This document shows positions 48,796-56,961 of a stretch of DNA of 64,000 bases, piece by piece. A model generated the notes under the pieces. The model saw nothing but the letters and a program-made list of their open reading frames with translations. It did not search any database and was not told the origin of the DNA. The stretch is from Streptomyces sp. SID12488 (GTDB lineage Bacteria > Actinomycetota > Actinomycetes > Streptomycetales > Streptomycetaceae): the NCBI RefSeq assembly GCF_010548275.1, contig NZ_JAAGLT010000008.1, positions 62,001-126,000 on the forward strand. The letters are read 5' to 3'. The position numbers and the translations under genes were made by a program. Numbering within the stretch: position 1 is the first letter of the stretch; each line of letters begins with the position of its first letter.

Positions 48796-49599
48796 ATGAT
48801 CGCCGAAGATACTGAGCCGCCGGCACCCGGACGGGATTCCCAGCCCGTCCCCGGCCCCACGCCCGACACCCCGCGCGGCCAGCCCGTCAACGTGCCTTCC
48901 GGCGCGACCGGACGGCTGACGGGCGGACAGGCAGCCGCCGGTCTGGAAGGCGTCGCAGAGCGCGCGGCTGCTGTGCTGAAGCCGAGGCTGCGCGGCTGGC
49001 TGCACGCAGGCGTGTTCCCCCTCGCGCTGGTCGGCGGCATCGTCCTGATCGCCGTTTCGCGCTCGGCGGCGGCAGTGGCGGCCTGCTCGGTGTACGCGGT
49101 GTCCGCCTGCCTGCTGTTCGGCACCAGCGCGGTATACCACCGCGGAACGTGGGGTGCGCGCGGGGAAGCGGTCCTGCGGCGGCTGGACCACGCGAACATC
49201 TTCCTGATCATCGCCGGCACCTACACGCCGCTGGCGGTACTGCTGCTGCCCGCGCACCGGCAGCTGGTGCTGCTGGTCGTGGTGTGGGCGGGCGCCCTGG
49301 CCGGCATAGCCTTCCGTATCCTGTGGATCGGGGCTCCCCGGTGGCTGTACACCCCGTGCTACATCGCCCTGGGCTGGGTGGCCGTCTTCAACCTGCCCGA
49401 CTTCGCGCGCACCGGCGGCACCGCGGTCGTCGTACTCGTCATCGTCGGCGGTCTGCTCTACACCGCGGGCGCCGTCGTCTACGGACTCAAGCGCCCCGAT
49501 CCCTCACCGGCCTGGTTCGGCTTCCACGAGGTTTTCCACGCCCTGACCATCGCAGCCTTCACCGCGCACTACACCGCCATTCTCCTCGCAGTCACATGA
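48796..49599 (+). CDS. Hemolysin III / PAQR-family membrane protein
   Basis: A 267-residue protein. The first 65 residues are Pro-rich and hydrophilic, then seven hydrophobic segments follow. Family motifs are present: SAVYHRGTWGARGEAVLRRL (the conserved SxxYH near the second segment), LDHANIFLIIAGTYTPLAVL (D-H-x-x-I, with G-T-Y-T-P), and FGFHEVFHALTIAAF with the HxxxH pair that completes the metal site. PAQR/HlyIII proteins are zinc-site integral membrane proteins related to ceramidases. The long N-terminal extension is unusual. ATG at 48778 is an alternative start. Confidence 0.85.
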   Translation: MIAEDTEPPAPGRDSQPVPGPTPDTPRGQPVNVPSGATGRLTGGQAAAGLEGVAERAAAVLKPRLRGWLHAGVFPLALVGGIVLIAVSRSAAAVAACSVYAVSACLLFGTSAVYHRGTWGARGEAVLRRLDHANIFLIIAGTYTPLAVLLLPAHRQLVLLVVVWAGALAGIAFRILWIGAPRWLYTPCYIALGWVAVFNLPDFARTGGTAVVVLVIVGGLLYTAGAVVYGLKRPDPSPAWFGFHEVFHALTIAAFTAHYTAILLAVT

Positions 49600-49795
49600 C
49601 GGCGTCCAAGGCATGCCGAAGCGCAGGACTCGGGCCTGGCAGGGACCTGGCCGCACATGGCCCGAGACTGGACGGCAGGCGGAGCGGACCCGGGGCCCAT
49701 GGTGCAATTGACCTGTCCGGCATGGGGCTTGGCACAGCTCTTTCGCGTATGCGGGGCAGCGTCCCGAGCGTGATCGAGCAATTGAGGGAGTCGCT

Positions 49796-51106
49796 GTGAC
49801 CGCAAGAGCGCCGGACGGCGGGCAGGTCTTTCGTCTTCCCGAAGACGATAGTCGCCTGGGCAGGGCGATGACTCTGGCGGGGACGCTGGAGGCGGCGGAG
49901 GCCGCGGCGCCGGTGGAGTCCCTCGACGTGGTCGCGCGCATGCTCAAGGAGCACATCGGGGCCGTGTCGGTGTCGTTCCTGATCACCGACTTCACCGGTA
50001 GCTCAGTCGTACGGCTGGGGGCGGCCGGCAGCGTCGATACCGACGAACCCGCCCGGCGGATCAAGCTGCGGGGCACCCTGTACGACGACGTCATCCGCAC
50101 CCAAAGGCCGAGCCTGGAGGACAAGGGCGAGGGCGCGCTGGTGCGGATCGTCGCCCCGGTGACCAACCGCGGGGACGCCATCGGGCTCCTCGAACTGTTC
50201 CTGCCCGTGGCGCCGGACGCGGAGGTGATGCGGGAGATCGGCGAGACCGCTCACGCGCTGGCGTACATCGTCATCGCGAACCGGTCCTACACCGACGTGT
50301 ACCAGTGGGGCCGCCGCACCACTCCGCTGAGCCTGGCCGCGGAGATCCAGCACCGGCTGCTCCCGGATTCGCTGGCGTGCGAGGCCGCGCAGTTCGCGGT
50401 CGCCGGGGCGCTGGAACCGGCCGACCACGTGGGGGGCGACACCTTCGACTACGTCATCGACCGGGACAGTGTTCAGCTCTCCGTCACCGACGCCATGGGG
50501 CACGATGTTGACGCCGCGCTGCTGGCCAGCCTCCTGGTGGGCGCCCTGCGGCGGGCACGGCGAGCCGGTGCCGACCTCGCCGAACAGGCCCGCCAGGCCG
50601 ACCAGGCCATGCACGAGCACGGCCGCCAGGGCTACGTCACCGGCCAACTCCTGCGTATCAGCCTGATCGACGGCAAGACCGAGTTCGTCAACGCCGGGCA
50701 CCCCTGGCCGCTGCGGATGCGAGATGGACAGGTACAGGAAATCACCCCGAAGATCGACACGCCGTTCGGCTTCCCCATCCCACACACCTACCAGGTCCAG
50801 TCGTTGGACCTGCGGCCGGGCGACCGGCTGGTGATGCTGACCGACGGCATGCTGGAGCGCAACGCGGGCAGCCTCGATCTGTCCGACCTGATCGTGCGCA
50901 CCCGCGCACTGCATCCACGCGAAGCCGCCCGCACCCTCATCGGGGCGATCGTCGACGCCAACGACGGCCACCTGCAGGACGACGCGACCGTCATGTGCCT
51001 GGACTGGCACGGCACCGTCCACTCCCATCGTGACGCGGCAACCGGAGCCGACCTCACCGACGCCTCACGAGCGTCAGGAACGGGACGGACCACCCCCGGG
51101 CGATGA
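49796..51106 (+). CDS. GAF-SpoIIE (PP2C-type) serine phosphatase
   Basis: A 436-residue protein from a GTG start. The GAF-like part spans about residues 35-165 (LRGTLYDDVIRTQRPSLEDK). The PP2C/SpoIIE phosphatase covers about 180-405: LAAEIQHRLLPDSLACEAAQ, EPADHVGGDTFDYVIDRDSV with metal Asp, VTDAMGHDVDAALLASLLVG, FVNAGHPWPLRMRDG, and LVMLTDGMLERNAGSLDLSD. It is the second such phosphatase in this host stretch and would dephosphorylate an anti-anti-sigma factor. It has no ATPase domain of its own. Confidence 0.9.
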   Translation: MTARAPDGGQVFRLPEDDSRLGRAMTLAGTLEAAEAAAPVESLDVVARMLKEHIGAVSVSFLITDFTGSSVVRLGAAGSVDTDEPARRIKLRGTLYDDVIRTQRPSLEDKGEGALVRIVAPVTNRGDAIGLLELFLPVAPDAEVMREIGETAHALAYIVIANRSYTDVYQWGRRTTPLSLAAEIQHRLLPDSLACEAAQFAVAGALEPADHVGGDTFDYVIDRDSVQLSVTDAMGHDVDAALLASLLVGALRRARRAGADLAEQARQADQAMHEHGRQGYVTGQLLRISLIDGKTEFVNAGHPWPLRMRDGQVQEITPKIDTPFGFPIPHTYQVQSLDLRPGDRLVMLTDGMLERNAGSLDLSDLIVRTRALHPREAARTLIGAIVDANDGHLQDDATVMCLDWHGTVHSHRDAATGADLTDASRASGTGRTTPGR

Positions 51107-51226
51107 CTCGCCTGACCGTTTCCTGCAGCGGACTGCTCCCACGGGCCGACAAGCACGCGGGGGCGTCCACTGGTACACCGTGGCCGTCGCAGGTCGCGCT
51201 GGCCGGACCATGGCCGAACGGCAGAC

Positions 51227-51751
51227 CTACTCCAGCTCCTCCGCCAGCAGGTCCATCAGCAGCCCGTCGTGCCAGCTGCCGTCCGGGCCGCGCTCGTACT
51301 GCCGCATGATGCCCACCGGGCGGAAGCCGACCTTGTGGTAGCACCGGATCGCAGCGGCATTGTCTGCGGCCGGGTCGATCACCAGCCGGCGGAATCCGTG
51401 ATCATCGATCAGATGGCGTGCCAGGGTACGGACGGCGTCAGTGCCGAGGCCGCGCCCGTGCACCGCGGGGTCGAGATAGATGTCGATGTTGGCGTGCCGG
51501 TAGTCCGGCTCGTCCTCGGCGCCCCACTGGACCGCGCCGGCCACCCGGCCGCCGTGCTCGATCGCGAAGGTCTGCGCCCCGGGATCTTCGAGCTCCTCGG
51601 CCACGGCGGCCGTCAGGTCGTCGCCACCCCGCCAACGCGCGTACACCTCGGGCGTGCTCCGGATAGCGACCAGAGACGGGATATCGTCCACCGTCGCCGG
51701 CCGAAGCGTCACCAGGGCTCCGCGCAGGACCGTCCGCATGCCACTGATCAT
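51227..51751 (-). CDS. GNAT acetyltransferase, AAC(6')-like
   Basis: A 174-residue protein from MISGMRTVLRGALVTLRPAT. The acetyl-CoA site is HANIDIYLDPAVHGRGLGTD (the RGLGT loop), and NAAAIRCYHKVGFRPVGIMR is the conserved second half. Overall it resembles the aminoglycoside 6'-N-acetyltransferase-like branch, but substrate identity is open, and many relatives act on other amines. GGAG precedes the ATG by six bases. It is flanked by a PP2C gene and an IS5 remnant. Confidence 0.8.
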   Translation of the reverse strand: MISGMRTVLRGALVTLRPATVDDIPSLVAIRSTPEVYARWRGGDDLTAAVAEELEDPGAQTFAIEHGGRVAGAVQWGAEDEPDYRHANIDIYLDPAVHGRGLGTDAVRTLARHLIDDHGFRRLVIDPAADNAAAIRCYHKVGFRPVGIMRQYERGPDGSWHDGLLMDLLAEELE

Positions 51752-51859
51752 CCCCGACTCCGGATGCACTCGTCCAGGGAGTGGGGGAGGGGCGCGGACG
51801 TCCACGCCGAACCGAAACCAGGCTTCGCCCTGGACCCCCCCGGCCACCAGTGGACGTAA

Positions 51860-52058
51860 CACCTGGCCCCAGCGGTGTGACAGGGGGTTGCGCGACGACG
51901 AGGAGCACGCTGATCGCCGGCACCTGAGCGGCCTGACCGCGCAGCCCTGGTACAGGGTTTCGGCCCGGGCGTGACGTGAGGCGTTGGAGGCCGAGTTGAA
52001 CGTGGACTCACGGCTGGACCGGGCCCGGTGCGTGGTGGACTCCTCGCACCTCAGGTGC
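51860..52058 (+). mobile_element. IS5-family transposase remnant
   Basis: The frame ending LEAELNVDSRLDRARCVVDS, then SHLR, matches the region of IS5-type DDE transposases that carries the first catalytic Asp (VVDSSH). Upstream codons (PQRCD, GLRDDEEHAD) look like degraded versions of the preceding GVTCWRRLRDW-type segment. The element has no ends, no full transposase and stops at a methyltransferase gene, so it is a fragment. Confidence 0.45.
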
Positions 52059-52064
52059 CGATGG

Positions 52065-52835
52065 TCAGCGACTGTGGCGCGCTGTGACGATCCAGGCACG
52101 CGAGTCGAAGTACACGCCGCCGTCGGTGTTGTGGGCGTCGAGGATGGTGCGTAGCCGTGTGCGTGCCTGCTCGGTGGCCGTGGCGTCGAGTGCGGCAAGG
52201 AGGTCTTTGACTTCCCACAGGCGGAGCACGGCGTTGAAGGCGGTGGCGCTGTCCGGGCCGTAGCAGACGGGCTCGTGCACGTCGGTGAAGCTGACCTCCG
52301 TGAAGCCGGCCGCCGTCAGGATGCCCTCCGTGACGGCCGGGTCGGCGAGCGAGAACGGGTCCGGACCGTGGGGTGCGGCTGATGTGCCGGTGAGGGTACG
52401 GCGGATAGCGGTGGCCCACTCATTGCGGTCACGCTCCTGCCAGACCAGCAGCACCAGGCGCGCGCCGGGGCGCAGAGCGCGCCCGATGTTCGTGAACGCG
52501 GCGACCGGGTCGGTGAAGAACATCGTGCCGAACCTGCTGATGCAGAGGTCGAAGTGCGTCGGCGGAAAGCGGTGAACCTGGGCGTCCGCCTGCTCATAGG
52601 TGATGTTGGTCAGTCCCTGCTCGTCGCTCAGCCGACGGGCCCGTTCGAGCATGGGTGCGGAGAGATCGACGCCTACCGCGCTTCCGGTGATGGTGGCGCG
52701 GGCAGCCTCGCGCGTGGACTGACCTGTGCCGCAGCCGATGTCGAGCACACGGTCACCAGGACCGACGCGGGCAGCGGCGCGGAAGAGTCCGTTGTGCGGG
52801 CGCAGTTCCGCGTCGTAGTCGAACAGGTCGGACAT
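52065..52835 (-). CDS. Class I SAM-dependent methyltransferase
   Basis: A 256-residue protein from MSDLFDYDAELRPHNGLFRA. Motif I is DRVLDIGCGTGQSTREAARA, followed by VGVDLSAPMLERARRLSDEQ, HFDLCISRFGTMFFTDPVAA (motif IV) and LRPGARLVLLVWQERDRNEW. This is the ubiE/Methyltransf_11 type used on small molecules or lipids. It starts five bases after the upstream luciferase-like gene ends and belongs to the hydrolase operon at 53684-54547. Substrate unknown. Confidence 0.85.
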   Translation of the reverse strand: MSDLFDYDAELRPHNGLFRAAARVGPGDRVLDIGCGTGQSTREAARATITGSAVGVDLSAPMLERARRLSDEQGLTNITYEQADAQVHRFPPTHFDLCISRFGTMFFTDPVAAFTNIGRALRPGARLVLLVWQERDRNEWATAIRRTLTGTSAAPHGPDPFSLADPAVTEGILTAAGFTEVSFTDVHEPVCYGPDSATAFNAVLRLWEVKDLLAALDATATEQARTRLRTILDAHNTDGGVYFDSRAWIVTARHSR

Positions 52836-52840
52836 CACCG

Positions 52841-53687
52841 TCACCTGATCCTCTCGATGTCGATGTCGATGTCGATGTCGACCGGACCGTCGTGGAGTAC
52901 GCCTCTCACCTGGTCCAGTGACACTGTCTCCGGTGCGAACTCCGCCAGCCACCACGTGGCGCCCGCCTTTGCGTAGGGACCAGGATCGGCGCCGGGTGGG
53001 AGAGGTACGGCGATGTCGTACGAGGTCGTCCTTGGCCGGCGGAGACCGCTGATGGTGGTGACGACGTCGGCGAGCTGGTCCGGGTGTTCGAGATTGACCG
53101 GGACGAAACCGTCGTGCCGGGCGGCGCGCCGCAGTGGTTTGACGTTACCGGGAAGTCCCGCGGCCCACACCGGCACGCCGGGGCGCTGAACCGGTCGGGG
53201 CAGGAAGGAGATGCCGTCGACGGTGTAGTGCCGGCTGGGATGGTGCACCGGCCTGCCGGACCACGCGGCGGTGAGAATCTCCAGTGCCTCGTCGAGCATC
53301 TGGCCCCGCCGCCGGTCGTCGAGTTCCTCGCCGGTCGCGGACAACTCGGCGGCGAAGCGATCGCTGCCGAGACCGACACCGAGTGTGAGGCGGCCGTCGC
53401 CGAGCCGGTCCAGGGTCGCGGTTTCCCTGGCGACCTTGGCCGGCCGACGCCGGGCAAGGGGTGTGACCATGGGGCCGAACCGCAGGCGTTCGGTGGCGGT
53501 GGCGATCGCGGCCAGCGTGATCCACGGGTCGGCCACCTGCCGGACCGGCTCCCGCCAGCGGAGGTGGTCCCATACGAACACGCCGTGCCAGCCGGCCTCC
53601 TCCGCCTCGGCGGCCAGACGTGCGACCACCACCGGGTCGGCGAGCGTCGAAGATCGGCAGCCAGAGCGCCGACCGGAACCGGGTCAT
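52841..53687 (-). pseudogene. Luciferase-like (F420-type) oxidoreductase split by a frameshift near the start
   Basis: The long frame (53632 down to 52841) has GWHGVFVWDHLRWREPVRQV, ITLAAIATATERLRFGPMVT, LGDGRLTLGVGLGSDRFAAE and ISFLPRPVQRPGVPVWAAGL, clear luciferase-like monooxygenase signatures. It lacks the normal first strand. That strand, MTRFRSALWLPIFD, is encoded from the ATG at 53687 in another frame, and that ATG overlaps the hydrolase stop as ATGA. A loss of two bases near 53645 explains the break (expected LPIFDELADPVVV). The 3' end is a GATGTC-type hexamer repeat giving DIDIDIDIE. Initiation at the GTG 53632 would give a shortened, probably defective enzyme. Confidence 0.6.
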
Positions 53688-54547
53688 CGCCGGCCGCCTC
53701 GGGTGTGCTGGAGCAGGGCCGGAACGAACACGTCCCACAGCGGCTTCGGCAGGTCGTGCCCGGCGCCTTCCAGGACCAGCAGTGTCGATCCGGGAATCGC
53801 GTCGCACAGCGCGTGTCCGTGGGGGAGCGGGAAAACCGGGTCGTGGTCGCCGTGCACCACCAGGGTCGGTGCGTCGATGTAGGCGAAGTCGCGGGACGAC
53901 CCCTCGAAGGCCATCGCGTAGTGGTTGACGAGGGTGGACGCGATGTCGCGAGTGCGGGCCACGTCCCGCTCGACCAGCGTGCGCGCGGCGGTCTCGTCGA
54001 AGTAGGGCGAGCCTCCCGAGCACGCCTTTGCCGATGCGACGACGAAGTCCACCACCGCGCCGGAATCGGCGGGGTCCGGGTCGGCGGGGACGCCGCTGGC
54101 GAGCTCGGCCGACGGCGCTGGGAGACCGTCCTGGCCCGTGGAGGTGGAGACGAACGTCAGTGACTCCACCCGGTCGGGGTGGTCCACCCCGATGATGAGC
54201 CCGATTCCGCCGGACATGGACCGGCAGACGATGTGTGCGCGCTCGACGTCCAGGGCGTCCAGGATGCCGAGCGCATCCCCGGCCAGGTCGGTGAACACGT
54301 AGCCAGGGCGCCCCGGCGGGTAGCTGGTGGATCTGCCGGTGTCCCGGTTGTCGTAGCGGATCACGAACCGGTCGCCGCGCGCGATCTGTTCGCACAACTC
54401 GGCTTCCCACCAGAGCATCGAGGCGGTCGCACCGTCGATGAGCAGGATCGCCGGGTCAGCGGGGTTCCCGAAGGTCTCGAAGCACAGCTCGACATCGTCG
54501 ATCTCGACGAGCTTCTCTCCGTGCGAAAGGTGATGGTGATCGGTCAT
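53684..54547 (-). CDS. Alpha/beta hydrolase, RdmC/methylesterase-like
   Basis: A 287-residue protein. FETFGNPADPAILLIDGATA holds the oxyanion region, FVIRYDNRDTGRSTSYPPG the strand 4 loop, and PTLVVHGDHDPVFPLPHGHA and LEGAGHDLP the catalytic Asp and His. The nucleophile elbow reads VCRSMSGG, with Ser in place but Cys and Ser where the family usually has glycine. Overall it resembles aclacinomycin methylesterase-type hydrolases. No ribosome site is clear; the short leader to the LysR operator region suggests a nearly leaderless message. It is divergent from the LysR gene, its likely regulator. Confidence 0.8.
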   Translation of the reverse strand: MTDHHHLSHGEKLVEIDDVELCFETFGNPADPAILLIDGATASMLWWEAELCEQIARGDRFVIRYDNRDTGRSTSYPPGRPGYVFTDLAGDALGILDALDVERAHIVCRSMSGGIGLIIGVDHPDRVESLTFVSTSTGQDGLPAPSAELASGVPADPDPADSGAVVDFVVASAKACSGGSPYFDETAARTLVERDVARTRDIASTLVNHYAMAFEGSSRDFAYIDAPTLVVHGDHDPVFPLPHGHALCDAIPGSTLLVLEGAGHDLPKPLWDVFVPALLQHTRGGRR

Positions 54548-54573
54548 GAACATCACGCTAGACTTGGAGATTC

Positions 54574-54620
54574 ATCGTGAAAAGCGATTGATTTCGATCA
54601 ATTCAATCGCGTTTTGCGAT
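54574..54620. promoter_or_regulatory. Probable LysR operator region
   Basis: Three symmetric sites lie between divergent genes: ATCGTGAAAAGCGAT (54574-54588), TTGATTTCGATCAA (54588-54601) and ATCGCGTTTTGCGAT (54606-54620). The third is a perfect ATCGC/GCGAT palindrome and the first has one mismatch. This fits the T-N11-A boxes bound by LysR tetramers. Confidence 0.6.
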
Positions 54621-54641
54621 GCTATTGGCTATGGTGGGCTC

Positions 54642-55676
54642 ATGTCCGATGTTGAACTGCGGCACCTCGCCGCGATGGCCGCCGTGGCCGACGAGGGGTC
54701 TTTCGGGCGGGCGGCCGGACGGCTCGGGTACACCCAGTCGACGGTGAGCCAGCAGATCGCGGCTTTGGAGAAGGCCGTCGGCGGTGCCGTGTTCGACCGG
54801 CCGGGCGGGCCGAAACCGGTGCGGATCACCCCACTCGGCACAGTGCTGCTGGCACACGGACGCGAGTTGCTCGCGAAGGCCCAGGCGATGGCGGCAGCCG
54901 TCGACCGGTTCAAGGCCGGCGACGGCCGGGTCGACATCGGCACCTTCCAGAGCGTGTCCAACGTCATCCTGCCGCTGGTCGTACGAGAGCTTCGGGACGA
55001 GCATCCCGGCTGCGACATCAGGCTGTTCGAGGAGGAGACCGACCGGCCGGAAGTCCGGGAGCTCGACCTGATGTTCTTCGACGGCCGTGTCGACGGCGAC
55101 GTCGAACACCGCAAACTGCTCGACGATCCCTACCTGCTGGTGGCCCGCCGCGGCACGTTTCCCGACGGGCCGGTGCACCCGGCCCGACTCGACGGCGTAC
55201 CGATGGTGGCGCACCCGCCGATCTGCGACCAGGCCCGGATGGAGCAGGCGCTCACACGGGCCGGTGTTCGGCCGCACATCGTGTTCCGCACCGCGGGCAA
55301 CGAGACCGTGCTGTCGATGGTGCGCGCCGGTATGGGTTCGGCGATCCTGCCGCAACTCGCCCTCCTCAGCGCCGACATCGGCTCCGATGCGTCACTGTGT
55401 GTCCACGAGCTCAAGCCAGGACTACCGCCACGCGAGATCTTCCTGCTGTGGCAGGCGCATGGCACTCACTCCCCACTCGCGGCGCGGGCGATCGAGATCG
55501 CCGTGGAGGTCGCGGGCGGGATCGCCGCGCAGGTGAGCACCGGATTCCCGGGTCGGTGTGGTGTGGCCGAACAGTCCTATGAAGCAATTTTTGCGTGCCC
55601 AGAGACCCGTTTGAGAGAGGAATCTCAGGCGACACGGGGGAAGGAAGGTTCTTTCGAGCGAGACAGGAGTGAGTGA
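54642..55676 (+). CDS. LysR-family transcriptional regulator with an odd C-terminal extension
   Basis: A 344-residue protein. The N-terminal winged helix is MSDVELRHLAAMAAVADEGS to STVSQQIAALEKAVGGAVFD. The effector domain follows with DIGTFQSVSNVILPLVVREL and IVFRTAGNETVLSMVRAGMG. Normal LysR proteins are about 300 residues. Here the last 45 (from STGFPGRCGVAEQSYEAIFA) have no LysR character and run across the promoter region of the CsbD gene, overlapping its start, which suggests a lost stop codon. It probably controls the divergent hydrolase operon through the palindromes at 54574-54620. Confidence 0.85.
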   Translation: MSDVELRHLAAMAAVADEGSFGRAAGRLGYTQSTVSQQIAALEKAVGGAVFDRPGGPKPVRITPLGTVLLAHGRELLAKAQAMAAAVDRFKAGDGRVDIGTFQSVSNVILPLVVRELRDEHPGCDIRLFEEETDRPEVRELDLMFFDGRVDGDVEHRKLLDDPYLLVARRGTFPDGPVHPARLDGVPMVAHPPICDQARMEQALTRAGVRPHIVFRTAGNETVLSMVRAGMGSAILPQLALLSADIGSDASLCVHELKPGLPPREIFLLWQAHGTHSPLAARAIEIAVEVAGGIAAQVSTGFPGRCGVAEQSYEAIFACPETRLREESQATRGKEGSFERDRSE

Positions 55677-55855
55677 CTGTGGCTGCCGACGAAAAGAGTC
55701 AGGCCAAGGGCGAGCAGGCCAAGGGCAAGGTCAAGAAGGTGGTCGGCGGTGCCGTGGGCAACGAGTCTCTGAAGGCCAAGGGAGAGGCCGAGGAGACCAA
55801 GGGAGACCTGCGTGCCGCCAAGGAGAAGGCCAAGGACGCGATCAAGCCCAAGTAG
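55673..55855 (+). CDS. CsbD-like stress protein
   Basis: A 60-residue, Lys/Ala/Glu/Gly-rich protein with the CsbD pattern: EKSQAKGEQAKGKVKKVVGG, VGNESLKAKGEAEETKGDLR, AAKEKAKDAIKPK. In Bacillus csbD is a sigma-B general stress gene, which suits the neighbouring PP2C and RsbW genes. It starts at a GTG four bases before the LysR stop; another GTG follows two codons later. A perfect hairpin terminator follows it. Confidence 0.9.
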   Translation: MTVAADEKSQAKGEQAKGKVKKVVGGAVGNESLKAKGEAEETKGDLRAAKEKAKDAIKPK

Positions 55856-55867
55856 GCGCACGTCCAC

Positions 55868-55906
55868 TGATCCCGGCAGCCCGCCTCCCGCGGGCTGCCG
55901 GGATCA
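55868..55906 (+). terminator. Strong terminator after the CsbD gene
   Basis: TGATCCCGGCAGCCCG and CGGGCTGCCGGGATCA form a perfect 16-bp stem with a 7-base loop. There is no U-run, as is common for Streptomyces terminators. Confidence 0.8.
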
Positions 55907-55956
55907 GCCCTGTGGCATCACCGCTGAGGATCAATCGCGGGGGTACCCGCCGGGAC

Positions 55957-56961
55957 ATGACTGTCTACGGATTGCACGCCTCGCACGAACAGATCCCGCC
56001 CGCAGGCCTGCTCGACGCCGTGGTGCACGCCGAACGCGCGGGATTCACCGCCGCCATGTGCTCGGATCACTTCTCACCCTGGAGTGTCCGTCAGGGCGAG
56101 TCGGGATTCGCCTGGTCCTGGCTCGGTGCCGCGCTCCAGGCCACTGACCGGATGCCGTTCGGCGTGGTGAACGCGCCGGGGCAGCGCTATCATCCCGCGA
56201 TCGTCGCCCAGGCGATCGCCGGCCTCGCGTCGATGTACCCGGGCCGCTTCTGGGCGGCGCTCGGCAGCGGTGAGGCCTCCAACGAGCACATCACCGGCGC
56301 CCCCTGGCCGCGCAAGGATCTGCGCAACGCCCGCCTGCGGGAATGCGTCGACATCATCCGCGCACTGCTGGGAGGGGAGGAGGTCAGCCACGACGGACTG
56401 GTGACCGTGGACCGGGCCCGGCTGTGGACGCTGCCGGCCGAAGTGCCGCCGCTCATCGGAGCCGCGTGCAGCACGGCCACCGCCGCCTGGTGCGCCGAGT
56501 GGGCCGACGGCCTCATCACGGTCAACGCCCCGCCAAAACGGCTGCGCGAGATCGCCGACGCCTATCGGGACGCGGGTGGCCGCGGGCCCCTGCATCTCCA
56601 GGTGCATCTGAGCTGGGCACCCGACGAGGACCATGCCCTGGCGCTGGCACACGACCAGTGGCGGACCAACGTGCATACGCCCCCGGTCAGTTGGGACCTG
56701 GACTCCGTGGAACTGTTCGACGTCGTCAGCGAGCACGTCACGCCGGAACAGGTGGCGGGCACGGTCAACGTGTCGTCGGACCTCGGTCGGCACACCGCCT
56801 GGCTCCAGGAGTACGCAGACCTCGGGTTCGACACCGTGATGCTCCACCACGTGGGCCGTGAACAGGCCTCGTTCATCGACACGTTCGGCGCCGAGGTACT
56901 GCCCCGACTCGACGTCACCCGCCCGCTTCCCGCCACGGCGAAGGAGTACCGATGCGTCTGA
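55957..56961 (+). CDS. Luciferase-like flavin oxidoreductase paired with a GH13 enzyme
   Basis: A 334-residue protein from MTVYGLHASHEQIPPAGLLD, with AAMCSDHFSPWSVRQGESGF, FGVVNAPGQRYHPAIVAQAI, FWAALGSGEASNEHITGAPW and a C-terminal LGFDTVMLHHVGREQASFID. It belongs to the luciferase-like superfamily and looks like the group described as probable non-F420 flavin oxidoreductases that sit beside alpha-amylase-family genes. Its end overlaps the GH13 gene start by ten bases, so both are made together. Substrate unknown; trehalose metabolism is a guess from context. Confidence 0.8.
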   Translation: MTVYGLHASHEQIPPAGLLDAVVHAERAGFTAAMCSDHFSPWSVRQGESGFAWSWLGAALQATDRMPFGVVNAPGQRYHPAIVAQAIAGLASMYPGRFWAALGSGEASNEHITGAPWPRKDLRNARLRECVDIIRALLGGEEVSHDGLVTVDRARLWTLPAEVPPLIGAACSTATAAWCAEWADGLITVNAPPKRLREIADAYRDAGGRGPLHLQVHLSWAPDEDHALALAHDQWRTNVHTPPVSWDLDSVELFDVVSEHVTPEQVAGTVNVSSDLGRHTAWLQEYADLGFDTVMLHHVGREQASFIDTFGAEVLPRLDVTRPLPATAKEYRCV

